Notes under the pieces: model-generated
Seen by the model: the letters and a program-made list of their open reading frames with translations, nothing else
Told to the model about the DNA's origin: nothing
Database searches by the model: none
Part shown: positions 27,687-36,204 of the stretch, in pieces
Numbering within the stretch: the stretch's first letter is position 1
How the letters are laid out: every line of letters starts with the position of its first letter
Made by a program: the position numbers and the translations under genes
Assembly (NCBI RefSeq): GCF_000013365.1
Contig: NC_007778.1
Location: forward strand, 5,256,501-5,320,500
Length of the DNA: 64,000 nt
Origin: Rhodopseudomonas palustris HaA2
GTDB lineage: Bacteria > Pseudomonadota > Alphaproteobacteria > Rhizobiales > Xanthobacteraceae
Direction of reading: 5' to 3'

Positions 27687-27687
27687 C

Positions 27688-28692
27688 ATGGATTACGATC
27701 TCGCGACCATCTGGGCCCTCATCATCGCGTTCGCGGTGTTCGTCTATGTGGTGATGGACGGCTTCGACCTCGGCCTCGGCATTCTGTTTCCGCTGTTTCG
27801 CACCAAGCGCGACCGCGATGTCGTGATGAACAGCGTCGCGCCGGTGTGGGACGGCAACGAGACCTGGCTGGTGCTCGGCGGCGGCGGCCTGTTCGCGGCG
27901 TTTCCGCTGGCCTATGCGGTGCTGATGCCGGCGCTGTATACGCCGATCATCGCGATGCTGCTCGGCCTGGTGTTTCGCGGCGTCGCGTTCGAATTTCGCT
28001 GGCGCAGCCTGCGCGAGCGCAACCGCTGGGACCTCGCCTTCTTCCTCGGCTCGCTGATCGCGACGCTGGCGCAGGGCATCGCGCTCGGCGCGATCCTGCA
28101 AGGCGTCGCTGTCGAGGGTCGCGCCTATGCGGGCGGATGGTGGGACTGGCTGACGCCGTTCAGCGTGCTGACCGGGCTGGCGCTGGTGACCGGCTACGCG
28201 CTGCTCGGCGCCACCTGGCTGGTGATGAAGACCACCGGCGAACTGCGCGACCAGGCCTATCGGCTGAGCCGCTGGCTGCTGCTGGCGATGCTGATCGCGA
28301 TCGTCGCCGTCAGCGCCGCGACGCCGTTCCTGAGCTACGACTATTCGGAACGCTGGTTCGCCTGGCCGAACGTGCTCGCCACCGCGCAAGTGCCGCTCGC
28401 CGTGGCGATCGTCACCGCGCTGCTGCTGCGGGCGCTGACGCAGCGCCGCGACTACCAGCCGTTCCTGCTGACGCTGTGCCTGTTCGCGCTGTCCTATGCC
28501 GGGCTCGGCATCAGCATCTGGCCCTATGTGGTGCCGCGGAGCATCACCGTCTGGCAGGCGGCGGCGCCCGAGAGCAGCCAGCTCTTCATGCTGGTCGGCG
28601 TCGCGATCCTGGTGCCGATCATCCTCGTCTACACAGCCTGGGCCTATTGGGTGTTTCGCGGCAAGGTCGACCCCGACAGCGGCTATCATTGA
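27688..28692 (+). CDS. cydB: Cytochrome bd ubiquinol oxidase subunit II
   Basis: Structural membrane subunit of the bd oxidase, 334 residues, about nine hydrophobic helices. The family signature DGFDLGLGILFP lies near residue 24, followed by VWDGNETWLVLGGGGLFAAFP near 52-72 (seen in two overlapping parts). It starts one base after the cydA stop and its own stop overlaps the ATG of the small DUF2474 gene, so the three are one operon. Confidence 0.96.
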   Translation: MDYDLATIWALIIAFAVFVYVVMDGFDLGLGILFPLFRTKRDRDVVMNSVAPVWDGNETWLVLGGGGLFAAFPLAYAVLMPALYTPIIAMLLGLVFRGVAFEFRWRSLRERNRWDLAFFLGSLIATLAQGIALGAILQGVAVEGRAYAGGWWDWLTPFSVLTGLALVTGYALLGATWLVMKTTGELRDQAYRLSRWLLLAMLIAIVAVSAATPFLSYDYSERWFAWPNVLATAQVPLAVAIVTALLLRALTQRRDYQPFLLTLCLFALSYAGLGISIWPYVVPRSITVWQAAAPESSQLFMLVGVAILVPIILVYTAWAYWVFRGKVDPDSGYH

Positions 28693-28820
28693 TGTCCGAT
28701 TTTGAACCTTCCGGCCCGCTGTCGCGACGGTTGCTATGGTTCGCAGCGCTCTGGCTCGGCGGCGTCGGTGCGGTAGTGCTGGTGTCGATGATCCTGCGGT
28801 TGTGGATCGCGCCGGGCTGA
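28692..28820 (+). CDS. DUF2474-type small membrane protein (CydX-like position)
   Basis: 42-residue protein beginning MSDFEPSGPLSRRLLWF, with one transmembrane helix (about 14-38, rich in Trp and Leu) and a short polar N-terminus. DUF2474 proteins typically follow cydAB of the CIO type and are thought to be small accessory subunits like CydX. The ATG overlaps the cydB stop (TGATG), implying coupled translation. Confidence 0.85.
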   Translation: MSDFEPSGPLSRRLLWFAALWLGGVGAVVLVSMILRLWIAPG

Positions 28821-28862
28821 CATGATAAATAGCCCGGCGCGACAGCGTCGGGAGGGGTATCG

Positions 28863-29468
28863 ATGATCGGAATGTCACGTCTGCTGGGCCGGCTCGCCAT
28901 GGCGATGTCCATGGCCATGTCCTTGCTGCTGCTCGCCGCGCCGGGCCATGCGCAGCAACCCGACGTCGGCGACGAGCCCGGGCTGATCGCCAATGACGAC
29001 TACGAGCTGCCGCCGGAATTGCGCAAGCAGATGGTGTTCTTCCGCACCAGCGAGCCGGCGGGCACGATCGTGGTGCAGACCGCCGAGCGCTATCTCTACC
29101 TGGTCCAGGGCAACAATCGAGCGCTGCGGTACGGAATCGGCGTGGGCCGCGAAGGCTTCCAGTGGCAGGGCCTGCTGAAGATCTCGCGCAAGGCGGAATG
29201 GCCGGATTGGGTGCCGCCGCCTGAAATGATCCAGCGCCAGCCTTATCTGCCGCGCTTCATGGCCGGCGGGCCGGGCAATCCGCTCGGCGCCCGCGCGATG
29301 TATCTCGGCTCGACCATCTATCGCATCCACGGCACCAACCGCCCCGACACGATCGGCACCGCGATCTCGTCGGGCTGCTTCCGCCTGGTCAACGCCGACG
29401 TCGCCGACCTCTACGAACGCGTCCCGGTCGGCACCAAGGTCGTGGTGCGGCAGCGCCCCGAGCTGTGA
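28863..29468 (+). CDS. L,D-transpeptidase (YkuD family)
   Basis: Exported protein of 201 residues with a signal peptide (about 1-31, ending GHAQ) and one YkuD domain. The catalytic motif HGTN followed by SSGCFRLVNADV places the nucleophile Cys near residue 180. The family cross-links peptidoglycan by 3-3 bonds or attaches envelope proteins to it. It stands alone between the cyd operon and an amino-acid binding protein gene. Confidence 0.93.
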   Translation: MIGMSRLLGRLAMAMSMAMSLLLLAAPGHAQQPDVGDEPGLIANDDYELPPELRKQMVFFRTSEPAGTIVVQTAERYLYLVQGNNRALRYGIGVGREGFQWQGLLKISRKAEWPDWVPPPEMIQRQPYLPRFMAGGPGNPLGARAMYLGSTIYRIHGTNRPDTIGTAISSGCFRLVNADVADLYERVPVGTKVVVRQRPEL

Positions 29469-29521
29469 CGGCCCCGCCCGCTCCGTTTCTCATTGTCATC
29501 TGAATCAGAAAGACGTTCTCG

Positions 29522-30547
29522 ATGTCATTCCGCAAGGGCCTGCTGATCGGCCTCGGCGTCGCCGCCGTGGTCGCCGCCGCCGCCGTCACCTACGAGCGCT
29601 ACGACACCAAGACGCTGAAGCGCACGATCCGCCGCGACGCCGTGCTGTGCGGCGTCAACAAGGGCCTGCCGGGCTTCTCGACGCCGGACGAAAAAGGCAA
29701 CTGGACCGGTTTCGACGTCGATTTCTGCCGCGCGGTGGCGGCGGCGATCTTCAACGATCCGAACAAGGTGAAATTCGTGCCGCTCGACGCCAACGAGCGC
29801 TTCAAGGAATTGCAGAGCCGCAAGGTCGACATCCTGTCGCGCAATTCGACCTGGAGCATGTCGCGCGAGGCCGGCTACGAATTGTACTTCCCGGCGGTCG
29901 CCTATTACGACGGCGAGGGCTTCATGGTGCCGTCGTCGCGCAAGATCGAGACCGCGCTCGAACTCGACGGCAGCAAGGTCTGCGTCCAGGCCGGCACCAC
30001 CACTTTGCTCAACCTTGCCGACTACTTCCGCGCCAACAACATGAAGTATCAGGAGGTCAAGTTCCCCAAGCTCGACGAGGTGGTCGCCGCCTACAACAGC
30101 GGACAATGCGACACCTTCTCCGCCGACGCCTCGCAGCTCTATGCGCTGCGCCAGACGCTCGCCAAACCGGGCGATCACGTCATCCTGCCGGACCTGATCT
30201 CCAAGGAGCCGCTGGCGCCGGTGGTCCGCCAGCGCGACGACGAATGGATGATGATCGTGAAATGGTCGCTCTACGCGATGATCAACGCCGAGGAACTCGG
30301 CGTCACCTCGGCGAATATCGACGAGGCGCTGAAGTCGAAGAAGCCGGACGTGATGCGGCTGGTCGGCACCGAGGGCGCCTATGGCGAGGAGCTCGGCCTC
30401 AGCAAGGACTGGGCGGCGCGGATCATCCGCCACGTCGGCAATTACGGCGAGGTCTACGACCGTAATGTCGGCAAGCTCGGCATCCCGCGTGGCCTGAACC
30501 AGCTCTGGAGCGCCGGCGGCATCCAATACGCGCCGCCGATCAGGTAG
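29522..30547 (+). CDS. General amino-acid ABC transporter binding protein (AapJ/BztA-like), orphan
   Basis: Type II periplasmic binding protein of 341 residues with an N-terminal hydrophobic anchor or signal (about 6-24). The AapJ-type pattern is clear: LCGVNKGLPGFSTPDEKGNWTGF (in parts), DFCRAVAAAIF, RNSTWSMSREAG, CVQAGTTTLLNLADYF and YGE(E/V) near the end. AapJ feeds the AapQMP permease for general L-amino acids, but no such genes follow here. It may use a transporter elsewhere. Confidence 0.93.
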   Translation: MSFRKGLLIGLGVAAVVAAAAVTYERYDTKTLKRTIRRDAVLCGVNKGLPGFSTPDEKGNWTGFDVDFCRAVAAAIFNDPNKVKFVPLDANERFKELQSRKVDILSRNSTWSMSREAGYELYFPAVAYYDGEGFMVPSSRKIETALELDGSKVCVQAGTTTLLNLADYFRANNMKYQEVKFPKLDEVVAAYNSGQCDTFSADASQLYALRQTLAKPGDHVILPDLISKEPLAPVVRQRDDEWMMIVKWSLYAMINAEELGVTSANIDEALKSKKPDVMRLVGTEGAYGEELGLSKDWAARIIRHVGNYGEVYDRNVGKLGIPRGLNQLWSAGGIQYAPPIR

Positions 30548-30582
30548 GCGATCGCATTTCGAAGCGCTGCCGCACATTCAGT

Positions 30583-30682
30583 CGTCATCGCCCGCGCAGG
30601 CGGGCGACCCAGTATTGCAGAGCTCCGGCGATCAGCAACGAGCGCTCCGGGATACTGGATCCCCGCATGCGCGGGGATGACG
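30583..30682. repeat. Intergenic palindrome, family E
   Basis: Element CGTCATCGCCCGCGCAGG to CGCGGGGATGACG with an inner CCAGTATTGCAGAG-type arm. It is less symmetrical than the other copy at 55092-55205. Confidence 0.85.
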
Positions 30683-30710
30683 ACGGCGGGCGGGGATGAC
30701 GGCTGTGTGG

Positions 30711-30757
30711 CCCATCCTTCGAGGCGCGCCGAAGACGGCGCGCACCTCAGGATGACG
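30711..30757. repeat. Intergenic palindrome, family A, half element
   Basis: Only the right-hand hairpin half (CATCCTTCGAGGCGCGC to GCGCACCTCAGGATGACG) is present. Confidence 0.85.
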
Positions 30758-30760
30758 TTG

Positions 30761-30830
30761 TGCGTGCGGCGGCGTTCGCGTGGTGATGTGCGTGCGGCGG
30801 CGTGCGTGTGGTGATGGGCGTGTGGTGATG
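30761..30830. repeat. Tandem 28-bp repeat, 2.5 copies
   Basis: Units start TGCGTGCGGCGGCGT and end GTGGTGATG at 30761-30788 and 30789-30816, with a partial third copy to 30830. Two base differences separate the full units. No coding or CRISPR character. Confidence 0.8.
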
Positions 30831-30849
30831 AAGCGATCGCGATGGTTTC

Positions 30850-30893
30850 CGTCACCCTGAGGTGCGCGCGCTTGCGCGCCTCGAAGGGCGACG
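30850..30893. repeat. Intergenic palindrome, family A, half element
   Basis: Left-hand hairpin half (CGTCACCCTGAGGTGCGCGC to GCGCGCCTCGAAGGGCGACG) just after the acyl-CoA dehydrogenase stop codon. Confidence 0.85.
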
Positions 30894-30909
30894 AAAACCA
30901 GAAATGCCC

Positions 30910-32049
30910 TCAATACTTCTTCCACGCCGCCAGCGCCTCGGCGTGGTAATTCGCGTCGCCGAACAGCTCCTGCAGCACACGCGCGCGCTTCATGAACAGG
31001 CCGACGTCGAACTGGTCGGTCATGCCCATGCCGCCGTGCATCTGCACGCCCTCCTGCACCGCGAGCGTCGCCACCGTGCCCGCCTTGGCCTTGGCGACCG
31101 AGACGGCGAAACCGGCATTCTCCGGATCGGTGTCGATCGCCTGCAGCGCCTTCAGCACGGCGGCGCGGACGATCTCGATCTCGGTGTAGAGATGCGCGGC
31201 GCGGTGCTGCAGCGCCTGGAATTCGCCGATCAATTTGCCGAACTGCTTGCGCTCTTTCAGGTAGGCGACGGTGCGGCCGAACGCCTCGTCGGCGACGCCG
31301 AGCATTTCGGCCGCGACCGCGGCGCGGCCCACGTTCAGCACGCCTTCGAGCAGCGCGCCGCCGCGATCGACCTCGCCGAGCACATGATCGGTATCGACCT
31401 CGACATTATCCAAGCTGATCCGCGCCGCATTGTGGGCATCGACCATCACGGTGCGCTCGATCGAGACGCCCTTCGCCTTGGGATCGACCAGGAACAGCGT
31501 CAGCCCATCGACATCGCCCGGATTGCCAGCGCTGCGCGCAGCGACGATCAACAGATCGGCGACGTGGCCATCGACCACCAGCGCCTTGGCACCCTTCAGT
31601 TTGAAGCCGTTGCCGGCGCGGGTCGCCTGCAGGGCGATCTTCGTCGGCCGATGCTTGGCGCCTTCGTCGACCGCCAGCGCCGCGATCAGCGAGCCGTCGG
31701 CGATCTTCGGCAAGTAAGCCTTCTTCTGCGCGTCAGAACCGCCGCGGGCGAGCGCCGAGGCCGCGAGCACCGCGGTCGACAGAAACGGCGACGGCGTCAG
31801 ATTGCGGCCGATCTCCTCCATCACCACGCCGGCCTCGACGCAGCCGAGCCCGGAGCCGCCGAACTCTTCCGGCACCAGGAGGCCGGCGAAGCCCATCTCG
31901 GTGAAGCTCTTCCACAGCTCGCGGGAGAAACCGGTGGCGTCGCGTTCGTCGCGCAGCTTGCGCAAATGCGCGATCGGAGCCTTGTCGCCGATCAGCCCGC
32001 GCGCCGAATCGCGCAGCATGGTTTGTTCTTCGGTGAGGACGAGTGCCAT
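30910..32049 (-). CDS. Acyl-CoA dehydrogenase (smaller partner of a pair)
   Basis: FAD-dependent acyl-CoA dehydrogenase of 379 residues. It contains the N-terminal helical domain (LTEEQTMLRDSARGLIGDKAP), a central beta domain, and the C-terminal segment RKQFGKLIGEFQALQHRAA and HGGMGMTDQF characteristic of the fold. It follows a second, larger dehydrogenase on the same strand across a palindromic repeat. Such tandem pairs, like PimC/PimD, often form heteromers acting on CoA esters of dicarboxylic or steroid-like acids; the substrate here is unknown. Confidence 0.9.
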   Translation of the reverse strand: MALVLTEEQTMLRDSARGLIGDKAPIAHLRKLRDERDATGFSRELWKSFTEMGFAGLLVPEEFGGSGLGCVEAGVVMEEIGRNLTPSPFLSTAVLAASALARGGSDAQKKAYLPKIADGSLIAALAVDEGAKHRPTKIALQATRAGNGFKLKGAKALVVDGHVADLLIVAARSAGNPGDVDGLTLFLVDPKAKGVSIERTVMVDAHNAARISLDNVEVDTDHVLGEVDRGGALLEGVLNVGRAAVAAEMLGVADEAFGRTVAYLKERKQFGKLIGEFQALQHRAAHLYTEIEIVRAAVLKALQAIDTDPENAGFAVSVAKAKAGTVATLAVQEGVQMHGGMGMTDQFDVGLFMKRARVLQELFGDANYHAEALAAWKKY

Positions 32050-32098
32050 GGTGATAAGTCCCGATCAGATATCAGATGAGATACAAAACTTTAGAGTT

Positions 32099-32203
32099 CG
32101 TCATTCCGGGATGCGCCCCTCGGGGCTCAGACCCGGAATCCATACTCCCTGCGGTGGTGATGGATTCCGGGTTCGCGAGCGGCGCTCGCGCCCCGGAACG
32201 ACG
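32099..32203. repeat. Intergenic palindrome, family C
   Basis: Element CGTCATTCCGGGATGCG to CGCGCCCCGGAACGACG with inner GACCCGGAATCCATA/ATGGATTCCGGGTT arms, between the two acyl-CoA dehydrogenase genes. Confidence 0.9.
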
Positions 32204-32216
32204 TGGAGAGGTGTAC

Positions 32217-33410
32217 TTACGCCCCCGGCAGATCGAGGATGCGCTTGGCGACGATGCCGAGCATCACTTCGCTGGTGCCGCCCTCGATCGAGTTCGCCTT
32301 GGTACGCAGCCAGGCGCGGGCGCGGGCGCCGTCGTGGCTGCGCTCGCTTTCCCACTCCAGCGCGTCGATGCCGCCGGCCGACATCAGGATCTCGTGGCGG
32401 CGCTTGTTCAGCTCGGTGCCGTAGTACTTCATCGCCGACGAGAATGCCGGGTGCAATTGACCGGCCTTGGCCAGATCGACCGCGCGCTCGGCCGCGCAGG
32501 CCAGCGCCGCCTCGTCGACATCGAACGCAGCGATCTGGCCGCGCAGCATCGGATCGTCGAGCCGGCCTTGATCGTCGGTGCCCAGCGAATCCGCCGCGAC
32601 CTGGCCGAGCGGCCGACCGCCGTCGCGGCCGCCCATGCCGGAGATCATCGCGCGCTCGTGCTGCAGCAGATACTTCGCCACATCCCAGCCACGGTTGACA
32701 GTGCCGACCACGTGCGATTGCGGTACTCGGACGTTGTCGAAGAAGGTCTCGCAGAACGGCGACTTGCCGGAGATCAGCAGGATCGGCTTGGTCGTCACGC
32801 CGGGCGAGGCCATGTCGAACAGGATGAAGCTGATGCCGTCGTGCTTCTTGGCGCTGGCATCGGTCCGCACCAGGCAGAAGATCCAGTCGGCGTAGTTGGC
32901 GTAAGAGGTCCAGATCTTCGAACCGTTGATGATGAAGTCGTCGCCGTCGGGCACGGCGCGGGTCTGCAGCGAGGCGAGGTCGGAGCCGGCGTTCGGCTCG
33001 GAATAGCCCTGGCACCAGCGAATTTCGCCGCGCGCAATTTTCGGCAGATGCTCCGCCTTCTGCTGTTCGTTGCCGTATTTCAGCAGCGCCGGCCCGAGCA
33101 TCCAGATGCCGAAGCTCGACAGCGGCGAACGCGCGCCGATCGCCGCCATCTCTTCGCGCAGCACCTTGGCTTGCGCGGGATCGAGCCCGCCGCCACCATA
33201 TTGGGTCGGCCAGTCCGGCACGGTCCAGCCCTTGTCGCGCATCCGCTCGAACCAGACCTTCTGCGCGTCGGACGCGAATTTGGCGTTGCGCCCGCCCCAG
33301 AAATTGTCCTCGTCGCCCTGCATCGGCGTGCGCATCTCGGCCGGGCAATTGGCCTCCAGCCAGGCGCGGGTGTCGCGGCGGAATTGATCGAGATTCTGTG
33401 CGTCTGGCAT
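32217..33410 (-). CDS. Acyl-CoA dehydrogenase (larger partner of a pair)
   Basis: Acyl-CoA dehydrogenase of 397 residues from MPDAQNLDQF. The upstream open frame to 33575 has no coding character. Fold landmarks: WCQGYSEPNAGSDLASLQTRA (flavin/CoA region, read in parts) and TKANSIEGGTSEVMLGIVAKRIL at the C-terminus. It is the upstream member of the pair with the 379-residue protein and is divergent from the carboxymuconolactone decarboxylase-family gene. Confidence 0.92.
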   Translation of the reverse strand: MPDAQNLDQFRRDTRAWLEANCPAEMRTPMQGDEDNFWGGRNAKFASDAQKVWFERMRDKGWTVPDWPTQYGGGGLDPAQAKVLREEMAAIGARSPLSSFGIWMLGPALLKYGNEQQKAEHLPKIARGEIRWCQGYSEPNAGSDLASLQTRAVPDGDDFIINGSKIWTSYANYADWIFCLVRTDASAKKHDGISFILFDMASPGVTTKPILLISGKSPFCETFFDNVRVPQSHVVGTVNRGWDVAKYLLQHERAMISGMGGRDGGRPLGQVAADSLGTDDQGRLDDPMLRGQIAAFDVDEAALACAAERAVDLAKAGQLHPAFSSAMKYYGTELNKRRHEILMSAGGIDALEWESERSHDGARARAWLRTKANSIEGGTSEVMLGIVAKRILDLPGA

Positions 33411-33562
33411 CGGCGTGTTTCCATCCGGCGATCGCAAGCGCGATCTGTTGCTCTTGTTGGCCGCGACCTTAGCCCGCGCGGGGCGAAATTCAACATCTGG
33501 ATCGCAGCCCACCTGTCGCGGTCGATATGCTAGTGGTCGACGAGCAACGAGAGGAAGCGAGC

Positions 33563-34108
33563 ATGCGGCTGACACTTCTTTCGCCTGGCGAAATGAATCC
33601 CGATCAGCGGGCGATCTATGACGAGTCGGTCGCCAGCAAGCGTGGCAGCCCGCCGCCTCCGATGATGGCGTGGCTGGCGAGCCCCGACATGGCGCGGCAC
33701 GCGACCAGGCTCGGCGCCGTCCTGCGCTACGACACGTCGTTTCCGCCGGCGCTGTCGGAACTGGCGATCCTCGTCACCGCACGACATTGGACCGCGCATT
33801 TCGAATGGTACGCGCACAAGACAATGGCGCTCGACGGCGGGCTCGATCCTGCGATCATCGAGGCCATCAGGGATCGGCGAACGCCGCGTTTCGACGATCC
33901 GAAAGCGCGCGTGATCTACGATGTCGCCAAATCGCTCCATGAAGCCAAGGGATTGTCGCAGCCACTTTACGACGAAGCGACGCAACTGCTAGGCGAGCGC
34001 GGCCTGGTCGAGATCATCGGCCTGTGCGGCTACTACACCATGGTGTCGATGACGCTGAACGCCTACGAATTCCCGCTGCCCGATGGCGAGGTGTCGGAAC
34101 TGGCGTAA
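33563..34108 (+). CDS. Carboxymuconolactone decarboxylase-family protein
   Basis: 181-residue all-helical protein of the CMD/AhpD superfamily. The conserved helix with HWTAHFEWYAHKTMALDGGL carries the E...H pair of the CMD group, while the AhpD redox C-x2-C motif is absent, so a peroxidase-type role is unlikely. The start was set at MRLTLLSPGE because GAGAGGAAG precedes it. It is divergent from the acyl-CoA dehydrogenase pair and followed by a VOC protein. Its exact reaction is unknown. Confidence 0.88.
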   Translation: MRLTLLSPGEMNPDQRAIYDESVASKRGSPPPPMMAWLASPDMARHATRLGAVLRYDTSFPPALSELAILVTARHWTAHFEWYAHKTMALDGGLDPAIIEAIRDRRTPRFDDPKARVIYDVAKSLHEAKGLSQPLYDEATQLLGERGLVEIIGLCGYYTMVSMTLNAYEFPLPDGEVSELA

Positions 34109-34122
34109 GCAACAAGTACGAA

Positions 34123-34198
34123 CGTCATGCGCGGGCTTGACCCGCGCATCCATCCTTCTCATATCGGATGGATCGCCGGGTCGAGCCCGGCGATGACG
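34123..34198. repeat. Intergenic palindrome, family B
   Basis: Element CGTCATGCGCGGGCTTGACC to GGTCGAGCCCGGCGATGACG with inner CATCC/GGATG arms, between the CMD-family and VOC genes. Confidence 0.92.
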
Positions 34199-34217
34199 TC
34201 CGTCAAGGAGCCGCGCC

Positions 34218-34721
34218 ATGCAAGCTGCTGAAGCAGCGACACCCATCCCGTCCGGCACAAGGATCGGTCATGTCCATCTGAAAGTCGCCGACCTCGAGCG
34301 CGCGCTCGGCTTCTATTGCGGCGTGCTCGGCTTTCAGCTGATGCAGCGGTTGGGCGATCAGGCGGCCTTCATCTCCGCGGGCGGTTATCACCACCATATC
34401 GGGCTGAACACCTGGGAGAGCAAAGGCGGCTCGCCGCCGCCGCCCGGATCGACGGGGCTGTATCACACCGCGATCCTGTACCCGACCCGCGCAGCGCTGG
34501 CGGATGCGCTGCATCGCGTGCTGCAAGCGGGCATCGCGCTCGACGGCGCCAGCGACCACGGCGTCAGCGAGGCGCTGTATCTGCGCGATCCCGACGACAA
34601 CGGCGTCGAATTGTATCGCGACCGCCCTGAGGCGGAGTGGCCGCGCAGCGCCGACGGCGCGCTGTCGATGTTCACGCGGCGGCTCGACCTCGACGACCTG
34701 CTGCGAACGCGCGTGGCGTAG
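34218..34721 (+). CDS. VOC-superfamily (glyoxalase/extradiol dioxygenase-like) protein
   Basis: 167 residues with one vicinal-oxygen-chelate module pair. Metal-ligand candidates are His in IGHVHLKVADLE (near 17-19), His in GGYHHHIGLN (near 56-58) and Glu in DDNGVELYRDRP. The pattern resembles CatE-type catechol 2,3-dioxygenase-like proteins. AAGGAG sits before the ATG. It probably works on an aromatic or ring-cleavage product, but this is inferred only from family and neighbours. Confidence 0.88.
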   Translation: MQAAEAATPIPSGTRIGHVHLKVADLERALGFYCGVLGFQLMQRLGDQAAFISAGGYHHHIGLNTWESKGGSPPPPGSTGLYHTAILYPTRAALADALHRVLQAGIALDGASDHGVSEALYLRDPDDNGVELYRDRPEAEWPRSADGALSMFTRRLDLDDLLRTRVA

Positions 34722-34736
34722 CACGGCCCCCCTCGC

Positions 34737-34883
34737 TGTCATTCCGGGGCGCGCGCAGCGCGAACCCGGAATCCATAACCACCGCGTTCGGCGGTGAGGC
34801 ACGTGGCCCGTGCCGTGCGAGACCGCGAGTCCAGGGGATATGGATTCCGGGTTCGCTCACTTCGTGAGCGCCCCGGAATGACG
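34737..34883. repeat. Intergenic palindrome, family C (long copy)
   Basis: Element TGTCATTCCGGGGCGCG to GCGCCCCGGAATGACG. The central part is about 40 bases longer than in the other copies and contains an extra GGCACGTGGCCCGTGCC-like hairpin. Confidence 0.9.
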
Positions 34884-34895
34884 AACACAACGGTT

Positions 34896-36110
34896 TCAGC
34901 TTCGTCCCCGCATCATCACCAGCGCCGCGGCGATCAGTTGCAGCACGATGCAGCCGGCGAACGGTAGCGTGTAACTGCCGGAGAGGTCGCGGACGAGGCC
35001 GATCACGCCGGGGCCGAACGCATAGGTCACCTGATTGATCGCGGTGACGAGGCTGATCAGGACGCCGAACGAGGCGGCCGGGAATTCGCGCTGCACGATC
35101 AGCGCCGGCAACGTGATCAGATTGCCGACCGAGAAGCCGAACAGCGCACAGGCGATCAATAGCAGCGTGCCGTCGCGCGACAGGATCACGATCGCCAGCG
35201 CCACCGCCTGGCTCAGGAACGAGATCGCCGACACCAGCCGCTGGTCGAGCCGGTCGATCACGGTCGACAACGAGACGCGGCCGACCACCGCCATCGTGGT
35301 CAGCAGCGCCACCGCGGCTGCGGCGCGCTCGCGGCCGATCAACGGGTCGAGATAGGCGATCAAGTGCACGATGAAGCCGACCTGCGCGAACAGCACCAGC
35401 GCGAACGCGATGGTGACGGTGAGGAACGCAATGTCGCGGAACGCATCGCGGCGGATCGCGCCCGACGACAGCGCCTGCACCGCACCCGGCCCGGCGGGAT
35501 GCTCCGCGATGCGCAGCGGCGGGCGGCCGACGACGATCGCGACGACCGGCATCAGCAATACCCCGGCGATCGCCGCCGCCAGCGTCGCGTCGGCAAATCC
35601 GAAATGTCCGATCGCCGCGACCAGCAACGGCACGCCGGCGATGCCGCCGAAGCTGGCGCCGTTCAGCGCCAGGCTGATCGCCATGCCGCGGCGCCGGTCG
35701 AACCACAGCCCGAGCGTGCTGGTGATGGCGCCGAGGCTGGTGCCGGCCCAACCGACCGCGAGCAGCACATAGACGGCGTAGAGCTGCCAGACCGCATCGA
35801 TCCGGCCGAGCAGCGCGGTGCCGAGCGCCATCGCGGCGATGCCGCCGAGCAGACAGGCGCGCGGCCCGATCACGCGGATGACGTCGCCGACGAAGGCGAC
35901 CAGCAGCGCGCCGCCGAGATAGAAGAACGTCGTCGCGGTCGCGATCAGCGACGACGGCCAGCCGTGCAGCCGCGTCAGCTCGGCGAGATAGACGCTCTGG
36001 CCGTAGAAGCCGAGCGCCCAGCCGAAGGTCGCGACCGCAAAACACATCGCGACGATCCGCCAGCCTTCATAGCGAATCGAACTCTCGTCGCGCAGCGGAA
36101 GGTTCACCAT
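34896..36110 (-). CDS. MFS transporter (MCT/OFA-like)
   Basis: Major facilitator of 404 residues with about 12 membrane helices. It starts with a cytoplasmic segment and WRIVAMCFAVATFGWALGFYG, and the loop after helix 4 has FDRRRGMAIS, as in monocarboxylate/oxalate-formate-type carriers. An out-of-frame 13-codon frame with a strong ribosome site overlaps its start. It is followed upstream by another MFS gene on the same strand. The substrate is unknown. Confidence 0.88.
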   Translation of the reverse strand: MVNLPLRDESSIRYEGWRIVAMCFAVATFGWALGFYGQSVYLAELTRLHGWPSSLIATATTFFYLGGALLVAFVGDVIRVIGPRACLLGGIAAMALGTALLGRIDAVWQLYAVYVLLAVGWAGTSLGAITSTLGLWFDRRRGMAISLALNGASFGGIAGVPLLVAAIGHFGFADATLAAAIAGVLLMPVVAIVVGRPPLRIAEHPAGPGAVQALSSGAIRRDAFRDIAFLTVTIAFALVLFAQVGFIVHLIAYLDPLIGRERAAAAVALLTTMAVVGRVSLSTVIDRLDQRLVSAISFLSQAVALAIVILSRDGTLLLIACALFGFSVGNLITLPALIVQREFPAASFGVLISLVTAINQVTYAFGPGVIGLVRDLSGSYTLPFAGCIVLQLIAAALVMMRGRS

Positions 36111-36204
36111 CCGCGGCGACCGGCCTTCGTCGCACGCGACGGCATCGGCGTCTCCCCTGCGTCCGGCTCGGACGGCCGGATCGTCTTGTTGTTCTTCGTC
36201 GCGA

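Noticed and set aside
30761-30830. Tandem repeats considered as a CRISPR remnant
   Set aside because: Units are head to tail without spacers, and no cas gene is present.
33563-34108. AhpD-type alkylhydroperoxidase
   Set aside because: The redox C-x2-C motif is missing from the conserved helix.
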